DNA from: VXNE01 sp965261535 | Lineage (GTDB): Bacteria > Pseudomonadota > Gammaproteobacteria > Pseudomonadales > Azotimanducaceae | Direction of reading: 5' to 3' | NCBI GenBank assembly: GCA_965261535.1 | Contig: OZ253469.1 | Location: 3,968,001-4,032,000, forward strand | DNA: 64,000 bases | Shown: piece by piece, positions 7,882 to 15,565 of the stretch | Layout of the letters: each line of letters opens with the position of its first letter | Numbering within the stretch: the stretch's first letter is position 1 | Notes under the pieces: model-generated | Told to the model about the DNA's origin: nothing | Database searches by the model: none | Seen by the model: only the letters and a program-made list of their open reading frames with translations | Translations under genes and position numbers: made by a program

Positions 7882-9026
7882 CCGACGACACCTTCGCCGG
7901 CTACGGATTGCCGGAGCCGCTGCAGCGGGCGATCGCCGACCTGGGATTCGAACGCTGCACGCCGGTGCAGGGTGAGGTGCTGCCCTATAGCCTCTCGGAC
8001 TACGACATCACCGGACAGGCGCAGACGGGAACGGGCAAGACCGCGGCGTTCCTCATCACCATGCTGGTGCGGCACCTGGAATATCCGCTCGAACGGCCGA
8101 ATCCACCGGGTACGCCCCGGGCGCTGATCCTTGCCCCGACGCGAGAGTTGGCGCTGCAGATAGAGGCCGACGCCGTCGACCTGGCGAAGTATCTCGACAC
8201 GACGATCATTGCGGTGTTCGGCGGCCTCGATTTCAATCGGCAGATCGATCGCCTGCGCAGCGGGGACGTCGATATTCTGGTAGCCACTCCCGGACGCCTG
8301 CTCGACTTCTGCGGACGCGGCGTGGTCAATCTGCGGCGCGTCGAAACGCTGGTGATCGACGAGGCGGATCGCATGTTGGATATCGGCTTCATTCCCGACG
8401 TTCGCCGGATCGTCTACCAGACCCCGCACAAACGTGACCGGCAGACGCTGTTCTTCAGCGCGACATTCAACGACGACGTCATGCGTCTCGCGGGCCAGTG
8501 GACGCTGGACCCGGTCCATGTCGCCATCGAGCCGGAGTCGATTGCCGCCGAAGCCGTGGACCAGCATTTCTGGATGCTTTCGGCCGCGGAAAAACGCGAT
8601 GCCATCGTCAGTTTCGTCCACCGCCACAAGCCGGGCCAGACGCTAGTCTTCGTCAACCGGCGCGATGCCGTGCACCGCCTCGTGCGGTACCTGAGCGGGC
8701 GGGGTATCGAATGCGAGGGGCTGGCCGGCGATATCCCGCAGCGCAGGCGCCTGGCAACGTTGAACCGGTTCAAGCGCGGCGAAGTGGGCCTGGTGGTCGC
8801 CACCGATGTCGCGGGACGCGGCATTCACGTCGAGGGCATTACCCACGTCGTGAATTACGACCTGCCGGAAGAAGCGGAGTATTACGTGCACCGAATCGGT
8901 CGCACCGGGCGCGCCGGGGCCACCGGCACGTCGATCAGCTTCGTCTCGGAAAGCGACGCTTTCAACCTTCCCGCCATCGAGGAGTTCCTGGGCCACGCCG
9001 TGACGTGCACCCTGCCGGATCTTTGA
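7878..9026 (+). CDS. rhlB: DEAD-box ATP-dependent RNA helicase, RhlB-like
   Basis: A 382-residue helicase consisting of little more than the two RecA-like domains. Motifs in order: Q-motif region FERCTPVQ, motif I AQTGTGKT (48-55), Ia PTRELALQ, Ib TPGRLLDF, motif II DEAD (161-164), motif III SATF, and in domain 2 FVNRRD, VATDVAGRGIHVEGI and YVHRIGRTGRAG. The overall pattern resembles RhlB, the RNA-degradosome helicase, but the basic C-terminal tail of E. coli RhlB is absent, so an RhlE/other assignment is possible. It overlaps the aminotransferase stop by four bases. Confidence 0.82.
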   Translation: MTDDTFAGYGLPEPLQRAIADLGFERCTPVQGEVLPYSLSDYDITGQAQTGTGKTAAFLITMLVRHLEYPLERPNPPGTPRALILAPTRELALQIEADAVDLAKYLDTTIIAVFGGLDFNRQIDRLRSGDVDILVATPGRLLDFCGRGVVNLRRVETLVIDEADRMLDIGFIPDVRRIVYQTPHKRDRQTLFFSATFNDDVMRLAGQWTLDPVHVAIEPESIAAEAVDQHFWMLSAAEKRDAIVSFVHRHKPGQTLVFVNRRDAVHRLVRYLSGRGIECEGLAGDIPQRRRLATLNRFKRGEVGLVVATDVAGRGIHVEGITHVVNYDLPEEAEYYVHRIGRTGRAGATGTSISFVSESDAFNLPAIEEFLGHAVTCTLPDL

Positions 9027-9125
9027 CCTGTCGCTTCGGTTCCCCGTCGAAGCAGCAGCTAGCCCGGATGTTGCCGTCTCCCGTGCAATCCGACACACTC
9101 CATCGGGATCTCTGATGGAACCGCC

Positions 9126-10022
9126 ATGACCGCCACAACGCAAGTTGCCGTCATTCAGATGTGCGCCACCGCCGACGTGGAGAACAACCTCCGTTCGACC
9201 GAATCGCTGGTGGCCGAGGCGGCCGTGGCGGGGGCGGAGGCGGTATTCGCGCCGGAGACCTTCACGTTCATCGGTCCCGGCAGGGCTCGCGCCGGGATGC
9301 TCGAACCGCTACCCGCGGGCGGACCGATATTCGAGCGTTGTCGCGCCATGGCGGCGGGCAACGGCGTCCACTTCGTATTCGGGTTCCACGAATTGGGCCC
9401 CGGAAGGCGCGCCTACAACACCTTGGTGCATCTCGACGCCGCCGGAGAAATACGCGCCATGTATCGCAAGATTCACCTGTTCGACGCCGATCTGGCGGAC
9501 GGCACGCGCCTGTTGGAATCGAAAAACACCGCGGCTGGCGATACCCCGGTGGTCACGGAGTTGCCGTTCGGCACGCTGGGGTTGTCGATCTGCTACGACC
9601 TGCGCTTCCCGCGGCTGTATCAGCGGCTGGTCGATCTGGGCGCCGTCGCGCTTGCGGTGCCGGCCGCCTTCACCAGCGCCACCGGACCCGATCATTGGCA
9701 CGTATTGCTGCGGGCGCGGGCGATCGAGTGCCAGGCGTACATAGTCGCTCCGGCCCAGCACGGCGAGCACGGCCACGCCAATCGCAGTTCCTATGGCCAT
9801 GCGTTGATCGTCGATCCCTGGGGCGACGTCATTGCCGAGTGTCCCGAGCGCGGCGACAGTTTTGCCATGGCCACAATCGATCCGGAACGCGTCGCCCAAG
9901 TGCGGCGCGATCTGCCGAGCATCGCCAATCGGAAGCCTATTGGGGACAGCGCGCCGACGCTGACAGGAGATGGCGATACGGCCGGGACATCGGCGGCATG
10001 GCCGACCTCGGCGCGCTCGTGA
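9126..10022 (+). CDS. carbon-nitrogen hydrolase, Nit1-like (deaminated glutathione amidase type)
   Basis: A 298-residue nitrilase-superfamily enzyme with the full E-K-C triad: Glu44 in FAPETFTF, Lys115 in MYRKIHLFD and Cys156 in SICYDLRFPRLYQ. The KIHLFD and CYDLRFP forms match the Nit1/NitA branch, which hydrolyses deaminated glutathione to 2-oxoglutarate and Cys-Gly as metabolite repair. The C-terminus (PERVAQVRRDLPSIANRKP) is typical; about 30 poorly conserved residues follow it. The start ATG at 9126 follows a 99-base spacer after the helicase. Other omega-amidase-like functions cannot be excluded. Confidence 0.85.
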   Translation: MTATTQVAVIQMCATADVENNLRSTESLVAEAAVAGAEAVFAPETFTFIGPGRARAGMLEPLPAGGPIFERCRAMAAGNGVHFVFGFHELGPGRRAYNTLVHLDAAGEIRAMYRKIHLFDADLADGTRLLESKNTAAGDTPVVTELPFGTLGLSICYDLRFPRLYQRLVDLGAVALAVPAAFTSATGPDHWHVLLRARAIECQAYIVAPAQHGEHGHANRSSYGHALIVDPWGDVIAECPERGDSFAMATIDPERVAQVRRDLPSIANRKPIGDSAPTLTGDGDTAGTSAAWPTSARS

Positions 10023-10075
10023 TGCGCGCCTCGCGCCGCGCCGCGTGTTCCATGCGCCGCGTTCAGGGCTGAACG

Positions 10076-11143
10076 ATGCCGGCCGAGGGCTCCCCGACCA
10101 GTAATCCCTGGGTGGTTGCCGCAGCCTTCGTGGTGATCGCCGCAGGCATCAAGGCGGCGGAAGTCATCATGGTGCCGTTCCTGCTGGCGACCTTTATCGC
10201 CACGGTGGCGGCCACGCCCATGTTCTGGCTGCATCGCCACCGGGTTCCCATCGGGCTCGCAATCCTCGCGGTCATCGCCGGACTATTGGTTGTCCTTTTC
10301 GGTGTAGGTGCGCTGGCCGCGCAGGCGGTTGCCGCGTTCACCGATGAACTGCCCGTCTACCAGGCGCGGACAACGGAGCTCGCAACCCAGGTGTTGGAGT
10401 GGCCGCGCTCCCTCGGTGTCGAGATCTCGGCTGATTGGATTCTCGGCGCATTCAACCCTGCGGTCGCGTTTTCCATGGCCGGCAACACGTTGCGGGGCTT
10501 TGGCAACGTGCTGGGCGACGGTTTCCTGATCCTGCTGACGGTGATCTTTATCCTGGCGGAAGCGTCGAGTTTCCCGGACAAGCTGCGCGAGACGCTGAAA
10601 CAGCCTGACCGCGACATGCCGTACTTCGAGCGTTTCGCGGCGAATGTGAATCGCTACATCGCCATCAAGACCACCACGAGCATCGGCACGGGCGTTGCCG
10701 TCGGCACCATGTTGGCGGTGATCGGGGTCGACTTTCCCGTCCTCTGGGGCATGATCGCTTTCATGCTGAATTACGTGCCCACCTTCGGCAGCATCATCGC
10801 CGCGGGACTGGGTGTGTTCTGGGCGCTTCTGCAATTGGGCCCGGTGCACGCCGGGTTCGCCGCCGGGGGCTATGTCGCGATCAACGTGGTCGTCGGAAGC
10901 GTTGTCGAGCCGAAGTTCATGGGCCGGGCATTGAGCCTTTCGACGCTGGTCGTGTTTCTGTCCCTGGTGTTCTGGGGCTGGATGCTCGGTCCGGTGGGCA
11001 TGCTCCTCTCGGTGCCACTGACAATGGCGGTGAAACTCGCGCTGGAAGCGAATCCGCGCAGCGAGTGGCTGGCGCACCTGCTCGGCCCCGCCGACGCGCC
11101 GGCTGCCACCGCGGACGACAGCTTCGAGGACGCGGAGCAGTGA
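10076..11143 (+). CDS. AI-2E family transporter (PerM-type permease)
   Basis: A 355-residue polytopic inner-membrane protein. Paired hydrophobic helices occur at about residues 10-50 and 60-85, a polar amphipathic region follows (ELPVYQARTTELATQVLEW), and several further helices form the C-terminal half. The family signature is visible in PTFGSIIAAGLGVFWALLQLGP and FWGWMLGPVGMLLSVPLTMAVK. Members include the PerM and TqsA proteins, some of which export autoinducer-2; most have unknown substrates. Its stop overlaps the GTG of hisC by four bases, which suggests coupling although the functions seem unrelated. Confidence 0.85.
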   Translation: MPAEGSPTSNPWVVAAAFVVIAAGIKAAEVIMVPFLLATFIATVAATPMFWLHRHRVPIGLAILAVIAGLLVVLFGVGALAAQAVAAFTDELPVYQARTTELATQVLEWPRSLGVEISADWILGAFNPAVAFSMAGNTLRGFGNVLGDGFLILLTVIFILAEASSFPDKLRETLKQPDRDMPYFERFAANVNRYIAIKTTTSIGTGVAVGTMLAVIGVDFPVLWGMIAFMLNYVPTFGSIIAAGLGVFWALLQLGPVHAGFAAGGYVAINVVVGSVVEPKFMGRALSLSTLVVFLSLVFWGWMLGPVGMLLSVPLTMAVKLALEANPRSEWLAHLLGPADAPAATADDSFEDAEQ

Positions 11144-12240
11144 GCTACGAACGCGAGAATATCCGCCACATGGAGGGCTATCGCTACGGTGAACAGCCCG
11201 ATGATCCGGGCGTGGTCAAGCTCAACACGAACGAGAACCCGTATCCGCCGAGCCAGGCGGTGGCCGCGGCGTTGGCGGCGTTCAATGCCGATGAATTGCG
11301 CCGCTATCCGCCTGCCCAGTCGGAGGGGTTCCGCCGTCTGGCGGCGGCGCAACTCGGCTTGACGGCTGAGGAAATCCTGGTGACCAATGGCGGGGACGAA
11401 GCGCTCAGGCTGGCATTCACAACGTTCGTCGATCCGGGCTCGGTTTTCGCCATGGCCTATCCGAGTTATTCGCTCTATGAGGTCCTGGCGCGCGTGCAGG
11501 GCTGCCGGATAGAGTCGATACCGCTCGCGGACGACTGGTCGCCGCCGGCGGATTTCTGCGCCAGGGCGAACCGCGCCGGCGCGCGTCTGACCTGTCTCGT
11601 GAATCCCCACGCCCCGAGCGGGGTGTTGCTGGACGTAGTCGCGCTCGCCCGGATCGCCGACGAGATCGAAGGCGTGGTGCTGATCGACGAGGCGTATGTG
11701 GACTTCGTGGACCCGGCGCTCGGCCACGATGCCACGCAACTCATCCGCGAATTCGACAATCTCCTGTTGTTGCGCACGTTGAGCAAGGGGTATTCGCTGG
11801 CGGGCTTGCGCTTCGGTTTCCTGCTCGGAAGTCCGCGACTGTTGGAACCGATTGCCACCAAGACGCGGGACAGCTTCAATCAGGACATGCTCGCGCAAAC
11901 TCTCGCCTGCGCGGCGTACTCCGATGGGGCATACGCTTGCGATACTTGGCGGCGCGTCCGCCGCGCGCGGGAGGCGCTGAGGAGTGGACTGGCGGAACTC
12001 GGCTTTGGCGCTCCCGGTTCGCAGACGAATTTTCTCCTGGCATCGCCGCCGGCGAACTGGCCCTTCGATGCGCGTTCGACCTACGAACAAATAAAGGCGC
12101 GGGGCATCCTCGTGCGCCACTTCGATATGCCGAGGCTTGGCGGTATGCTGCGCATCACCGCAGGGACCCCGGAACAGAATTCCCTGTTGCTCGATGCGTT
12201 GCGGGACATTGGAAAAGCCGATCATGCTGCTCAAGAATAA
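11140..12240 (+). CDS. hisC: histidinol-phosphate aminotransferase
   Basis: HisC converts imidazole-acetol phosphate to histidinol phosphate using glutamate. The 366-residue protein, read from GTG at 11140 (GTGA overlap with the upstream stop), starts with VSYERENIRHMEGY. It has KLNTNENPYPPS, VTNGGDEALRLAF, NPHAPSGVLL, IDEAYVDF and the PLP-binding Lys216 in LRTLSKGYSLAGLRFG. Codons upstream of the GTG overlap the permease gene in another frame and show no HisC similarity. No other his gene is nearby. HisC-like enzymes can also accept aromatic amino acids, so substrate range is inferred. Confidence 0.9.
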   Translation: MSYERENIRHMEGYRYGEQPDDPGVVKLNTNENPYPPSQAVAAALAAFNADELRRYPPAQSEGFRRLAAAQLGLTAEEILVTNGGDEALRLAFTTFVDPGSVFAMAYPSYSLYEVLARVQGCRIESIPLADDWSPPADFCARANRAGARLTCLVNPHAPSGVLLDVVALARIADEIEGVVLIDEAYVDFVDPALGHDATQLIREFDNLLLLRTLSKGYSLAGLRFGFLLGSPRLLEPIATKTRDSFNQDMLAQTLACAAYSDGAYACDTWRRVRRAREALRSGLAELGFGAPGSQTNFLLASPPANWPFDARSTYEQIKARGILVRHFDMPRLGGMLRITAGTPEQNSLLLDALRDIGKADHAAQE

Positions 12241-12694
12241 GGAAATCGACGCCATGGTGCCCCGGCCCCATCGGCATCAGTTCAACGACAACGCCGTGCG
12301 GATGACGCGATCGCTGTCGGACGCTGTCGGCATGAAACGCATCGGCGTTCACCTGGTTCGACTCCCGCCGGGCCGCGAAAGCACGGAGTTGCACTATCAC
12401 GACTCGGACGAAGAGTTTCTCTACATATTGTCGGGACGCGGCATCGCGGAAATCGGCGACGAGCGTCTCGAAGTGGGACCCGGAGATTTCATGGGGTTCG
12501 GGGCGCCGTCGAAGCCGCACGCAATGAACAACCCGTTCGATGAAGATCTCGTCTACCTGATGGGAGGAGAGCGCAACATGTCGGATGTCGTGCACTATCC
12601 CCGCCTCGCGCGGACGCTGGTAAAGAGTGGCGGCCGCCGCGCCTGGGCGGACTGGGACGACCTGCACGAGTTGCACGGCCGGCGCAGAAAGTAA
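12224..12694 (+). CDS. cupin domain protein
   Basis: A 156-residue single-domain cupin. The first motif is visible as GRESTELHYHDSDEEFLYIL with two His and a Glu that normally hold a metal ion. The second is seen around GPGDFMGFGAPSKPHAM, again with a His. The C-terminus (ADWDDLHELHG) is repeated in a remnant at 13981-14040. The ATG at 12224 overlaps the end of hisC by 17 bases; an internal Met at residue 11 is an alternative start. The metal site suggests an isomerase, dioxygenase or small-molecule binding role, but the substrate is unknown. Confidence 0.8.
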   Translation: MLLKNKEIDAMVPRPHRHQFNDNAVRMTRSLSDAVGMKRIGVHLVRLPPGRESTELHYHDSDEEFLYILSGRGIAEIGDERLEVGPGDFMGFGAPSKPHAMNNPFDEDLVYLMGGERNMSDVVHYPRLARTLVKSGGRRAWADWDDLHELHGRRRK

Positions 12695-12695
12695 A

Positions 12696-12738
12696 CGGGC
12701 CGCGGTCGAGGTGGCCAATGCCGCCTCACCGCAGCCCG
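12696..12738 (+). terminator. stem-loop terminator of the hisC-cupin unit
   Basis: CGGGC...GCGG-GAGGTGGC pairs with GCCGCCTC-ACCGC...GCCCG around a CCAAT loop, directly after the cupin stop. It is the degenerate twin of the perfect hairpin at 14044-14075. There is no T-run. Confidence 0.5.
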
Positions 12739-12751
12739 AAATGACTAGTGT

Positions 12752-12994
12752 TCCGTCAAGCCTAAAGATGCGAGTGTAGCTGCGAGGGATTTTTGGTTCC
12801 TGGCGAGGCGCGACGACGCGGTGTGGCAGGCCCCACACAAGGAGGAGCAACGGAGCCTTCAGCCGGGGAGCGCGAGGGGATGCCCCTCGCAAGAGAACAG
12901 CCTTCAGCCGGGGAGCGCGAGGGGACGCCCCTCGCAAGAAGACTATCAGGGGCCAAAAAGACCCGCAGATACCCGTAGATTTGGGCTTGACGGA
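12752..12994. repeat. palindromic repeat element with inner tandem core
   Basis: The outer ends are imperfect inverted repeats: TCCGTCAAGCC-x-AAA...CTGCG-x-G...TTTTTGG-xx-CCTG from 12752 on, mirrored up to 12994. Inside lie two direct copies of a 45-bp unit, CTTCAGCCGGGGAGCGCGAG followed by GGGANGCCCCTCGCAAGA, whose centre is itself palindromic (GCGAGGGG...CCCCTCGC). The same core recurs near 22871 and 60700. Small frames through it are not considered genes. The segment lies between the cupin and the convergent decarboxylase-like gene. Confidence 0.75.
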
Positions 12995-13042
12995 GCACCA
13001 AGGCCTGCTAACAGGCCCTGGCGCTTCATGCAGGTCCGGAGG

Positions 13043-13930
13043 TTACTTGACCTTGAACATTCCACCGCCAGAGCCGCCACCCCTGCCAATGGTCCACTGC
13101 CAGAAGCCGGGGGTGACACAGTTTTCCGGTAGCAGGCGGGAGCACTTGTCCTCAGGCCTCATGAAGGTCTTGATCATGCCGGCCTCCCACTCTGCGTAGT
13201 AGGTGTTTTGCCCAACATCAACTGGGCCGCGCCCCTGCCGCATCAGGCACCCCGTGCCTCCATCGATGGCGAACGAAATGGTATTGCTGCCCTCGGTGCC
13301 TTGCGCCTTCAGCTTCTTGATCGTGGCCTCATCCACGCCGCCCGGAGTGAAATCCATGGACAGCCTGACCTTGCCCTCATAGATGACTTCCGACCTTTCT
13401 TTTTCAACCGTCATTTCGTCGCACACGTACTTGGGCCAACCCCAGCAGTTGCCGTTCAGGCAGGTATGGAAATTCGGTACCGGGACGCTGATCACCAGCC
13501 AGGATTCGATACCGTCGGGACACAGTGCCTTGACCATCACCCGGCCTTCCATGAAGGGTGCCGGACCTCGATTGATGTCCCAATAGGAGACCATCACCTC
13601 CGGCTTCTCGGGCATCCTGAGCGGCGCGTACATGTACGACTCGTACAGGTCGAGGTCAGCCGGATCGATGACGGTGCAGTGCCCCCAGGACCCGGCCCCC
13701 GCCTTTGCCAGTTCCTGGCACTCTTCGTCGGAAAGCCTCGGAGACGGTTTGCCCCCAATGCCCATGCCTATGAGTACGTCCTCGTCAGAGTCGATCCAGC
13801 GGGCGACGTTTTCGCGCCGGACCCTGGTGAGGATCATCTGATCCTCCTCGGTCTTCACGTCGGAGGGACGCATCTGCTTGCCCCGCGCATGTTTTTCTCT
13901 CGGAAAGGTGACTAGCGTACCCATACGCAA
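13043..13930 (-). CDS. acetoacetate decarboxylase family protein, paralogue 1
   Basis: A 295-residue protein of the ADC superfamily (PF06314-like). The decisive stretch is NCWGWPKYVCDEMTV, equivalent to the (W)GFPK motif whose Lys forms the Schiff base in ADC enzymes; EGRVMVKALCPDGIESWLVI and SMDFTPGGVDEATIKKLK surround it. Many members decarboxylate or hydrolyse acetoacetate-like or other 2-/3-oxo acids, so the exact reaction is unknown. The N-terminal 50 residues (FPREKHARGKQM) are shared only with the adjacent paralogue at 14141-15046, about 85% identical by eye. A second Met at residue 3 is an equally good start. The gene is convergent with hisC-cupin. Confidence 0.75.
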   Translation of the reverse strand: MRMGTLVTFPREKHARGKQMRPSDVKTEEDQMILTRVRRENVARWIDSDEDVLIGMGIGGKPSPRLSDEECQELAKAGAGSWGHCTVIDPADLDLYESYMYAPLRMPEKPEVMVSYWDINRGPAPFMEGRVMVKALCPDGIESWLVISVPVPNFHTCLNGNCWGWPKYVCDEMTVEKERSEVIYEGKVRLSMDFTPGGVDEATIKKLKAQGTEGSNTISFAIDGGTGCLMRQGRGPVDVGQNTYYAEWEAGMIKTFMRPEDKCSRLLPENCVTPGFWQWTIGRGGGSGGGMFKVK

Positions 13931-13980
13931 TAGGTCCTCAGTTCATTGATTCGTCGGAATCCGACACGACGGATCCGCGG

Positions 13981-14040
13981 GCCTTTCCACGGGTGGACTG
14001 GGACAACCTGCACGAGTTGCACGGGCAGGGTAAGAAATAA
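13981..14040 (+). pseudogene. 3' remnant of a second cupin gene
   Basis: Twenty plus-strand codons ending in TAA read RVDWDNLHELHGQGKK, matching the last residues of the intact cupin at 12224-12694 (ADWDDLHELHGRRRK). The homology continues into the non-coding hairpin that follows. The rest of the cupin is missing. It sits between the two decarboxylase-like paralogues exactly where a duplicated cupin would end. Confidence 0.75.
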
Positions 14041-14043
14041 CGG

Positions 14044-14075
14044 GCCGGCGAGGCGGCTGGTGCCGCCTCGCCGGC
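14044..14075. terminator. perfect 14-bp GC hairpin
   Basis: GCCGGCGAGGCGGC (14044-14057) and its complement (14062-14075) enclose a TGGT loop. It follows the cupin remnant as the homologous, weaker hairpin follows the intact cupin. It lacks a T-run in either direction. Confidence 0.6.
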
Positions 14076-14104
14076 GCCCGCGTTTGATTGAGCTAGTGTC
14101 GGTC

Positions 14105-14130
14105 GGACTTGCCGCAATTGCGGCAAGTCC
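14105..14130. repeat. 26-bp perfect palindrome
   Basis: GGACTTGCCGCAA is followed directly by its complement TTGCGGCAAGTCC. Flanking CTAGTGTCGG on the left and GCTAG on the right recall the palindrome near 60371-60390. It lies 10 bases past the paralogue-2 stop, so it could act as a terminator for that minus-strand gene. Confidence 0.65.
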
Positions 14131-14140
14131 CGCCAGTTAG

Positions 14141-15046
14141 CTAGCCCGTGACCTTGAACATCCCGCCAGCGGGGCCGCCGCCCCTGCCAATGGACCACTG
14201 CCAGAAGCCGGGGGTGACACAGTTTTCCGGTAGCAGGCGGGAGCACTTGTCCTCCGGCCTCATAAAGGTCTTGATCATGCCGGCTTCCCATTCGACAAAG
14301 TAGTTGCGGTCGGGATTGGTGTCGACCGGGCCTCGCCCCTGCCGCATCAAGCAGCCTCCGCCTCCATCGATGGCGAACGAAATGGTATTGCCGCCTTCGG
14401 TGCCTTGCGCCTTCAGCTTCGCGATCATGGCCTCATCCACGCCGCCCGGAGTGAAATCCATGGACAGCCTGACCTTGCCCTCATAGATGACTTCCGAATG
14501 ATCCTTCTCCACCGTCATCTCGTCGCACACGTACTTGGGCCAGCCCCAGCAGTTGCCTTCGACACAGGTATAGAAGTTGGGCACCGGGACGCTGATCACC
14601 AGCCAGGATTCGATACCGTCCGGACACAGTGCCTTGACCATCACCCGGCCCTCCATGAAGGGTGCTACGCCCCGGTTCATGTCCCAGTAGGAGAGCATCA
14701 CTTCCGGCTTCTCCGGCATGGCGAGGGGCGCGTACATGTACGACTCGTACACATCAAGGTCTGCCGGCTCGATGATGGTGCAGTGGCCCCAGGAGCCAGC
14801 TCCCGCCTTTGCCAGCTCCGCGCACTCTTCGTCGGTAAGCGCCGGACGTGGCGTGCCGCCGCCCCCGCCCATGTCCATGCCTACGATCACGTCCCGGTCG
14901 CGATCATCGACCCACCGGGCGACGTTTTCGAGCAGAATCCTGGCGAGGATCGCGCGATCCTCCTCGGATTTCATGTCGGAAAAATGCATTTGCTTGCCAG
15001 ACGCGTGTTTCTCTCTCGGAAAGGTAACTATCTTACCCATGCGCAA
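14141..15046 (-). CDS. acetoacetate decarboxylase family protein, paralogue 2
   Basis: A 301-residue protein, nearly the same as paralogue 1 over its whole length, with the same NCWGWPKYVCDEMTV active-site motif, MDFTPGGVDEA and FMRPEDKCSRLLPENC. It differs mainly by small insertions (DRDRDVIVGMDMGGGGGTPRP) and a few substitutions, as expected of a fairly recent duplication. Upstream sequences of the two genes are also alike (GCAATA-x-GTCCTCA just before each ATG), so they probably share regulation. Substrate is unknown; the pair may form mixed oligomers or have begun to specialise. Confidence 0.75.
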   Translation of the reverse strand: MRMGKIVTFPREKHASGKQMHFSDMKSEEDRAILARILLENVARWVDDRDRDVIVGMDMGGGGGTPRPALTDEECAELAKAGAGSWGHCTIIEPADLDVYESYMYAPLAMPEKPEVMLSYWDMNRGVAPFMEGRVMVKALCPDGIESWLVISVPVPNFYTCVEGNCWGWPKYVCDEMTVEKDHSEVIYEGKVRLSMDFTPGGVDEAMIAKLKAQGTEGGNTISFAIDGGGGCLMRQGRGPVDTNPDRNYFVEWEAGMIKTFMRPEDKCSRLLPENCVTPGFWQWSIGRGGGPAGGMFKVTG

Positions 15047-15565
15047 TAAGTCCTCATTTCATCTGTTTCGTGGAGTCCACGGTCTTCAAGCCCGACACGA
15101 CCGATCCGTCGACCTCTCCATTGCCATCGTAGCGCTGTCGCGGCTTCCCTGATCGGCCCATGGCTAAAACGATGTTAACTGAGCCTTCTTCGGAGGGTCA
15201 ATGCGCTGCCCGGAGAGAGGCACTTGCGCTGTAGGGTTTTTCGCCGGACCCGGCCGGATTGCGGCTGGTTGCCCAGCAATCAGAGGCTCGGCGAGGCGTG
15301 CGGGGGCGCGACAGATGGTCAAACTGGTCGTTATGGGATCTTCACGGTGTCTAAATGGGAATCGTTCCTACTTCGACGGCTTGGGGTAAGCACGGGGCGT
15401 CGGGGTGGAAATCTCGGATTCAAGGCCCGTGAAGTCGGAAAACGTCCGAAATGCCGCGTTTCTTGGGTTAAAGAAAAAATCCACCGCCCGCAAGCCCTTT
15501 GTTTCAGCGGCTCTCAGAACAGCGCAAGTGGCTCCGGAGACGCTCGCGGCCGCTGGGGCGCACAG
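15047..15565. other. intergenic region without a recognised gene
   Basis: About 60 bases next to paralogue 2 resemble the upstream region of paralogue 1. The remaining roughly 450 bases hold only short frames without family resemblance; I see no tRNA, clear promoter or repeat here. Confidence 0.5.

Noticed and set aside
12841..12940. CRISPR-like direct repeats (45-bp period)
   Set aside because: Only two units with no spacer between them; the unit is an extended palindromic repeat core.
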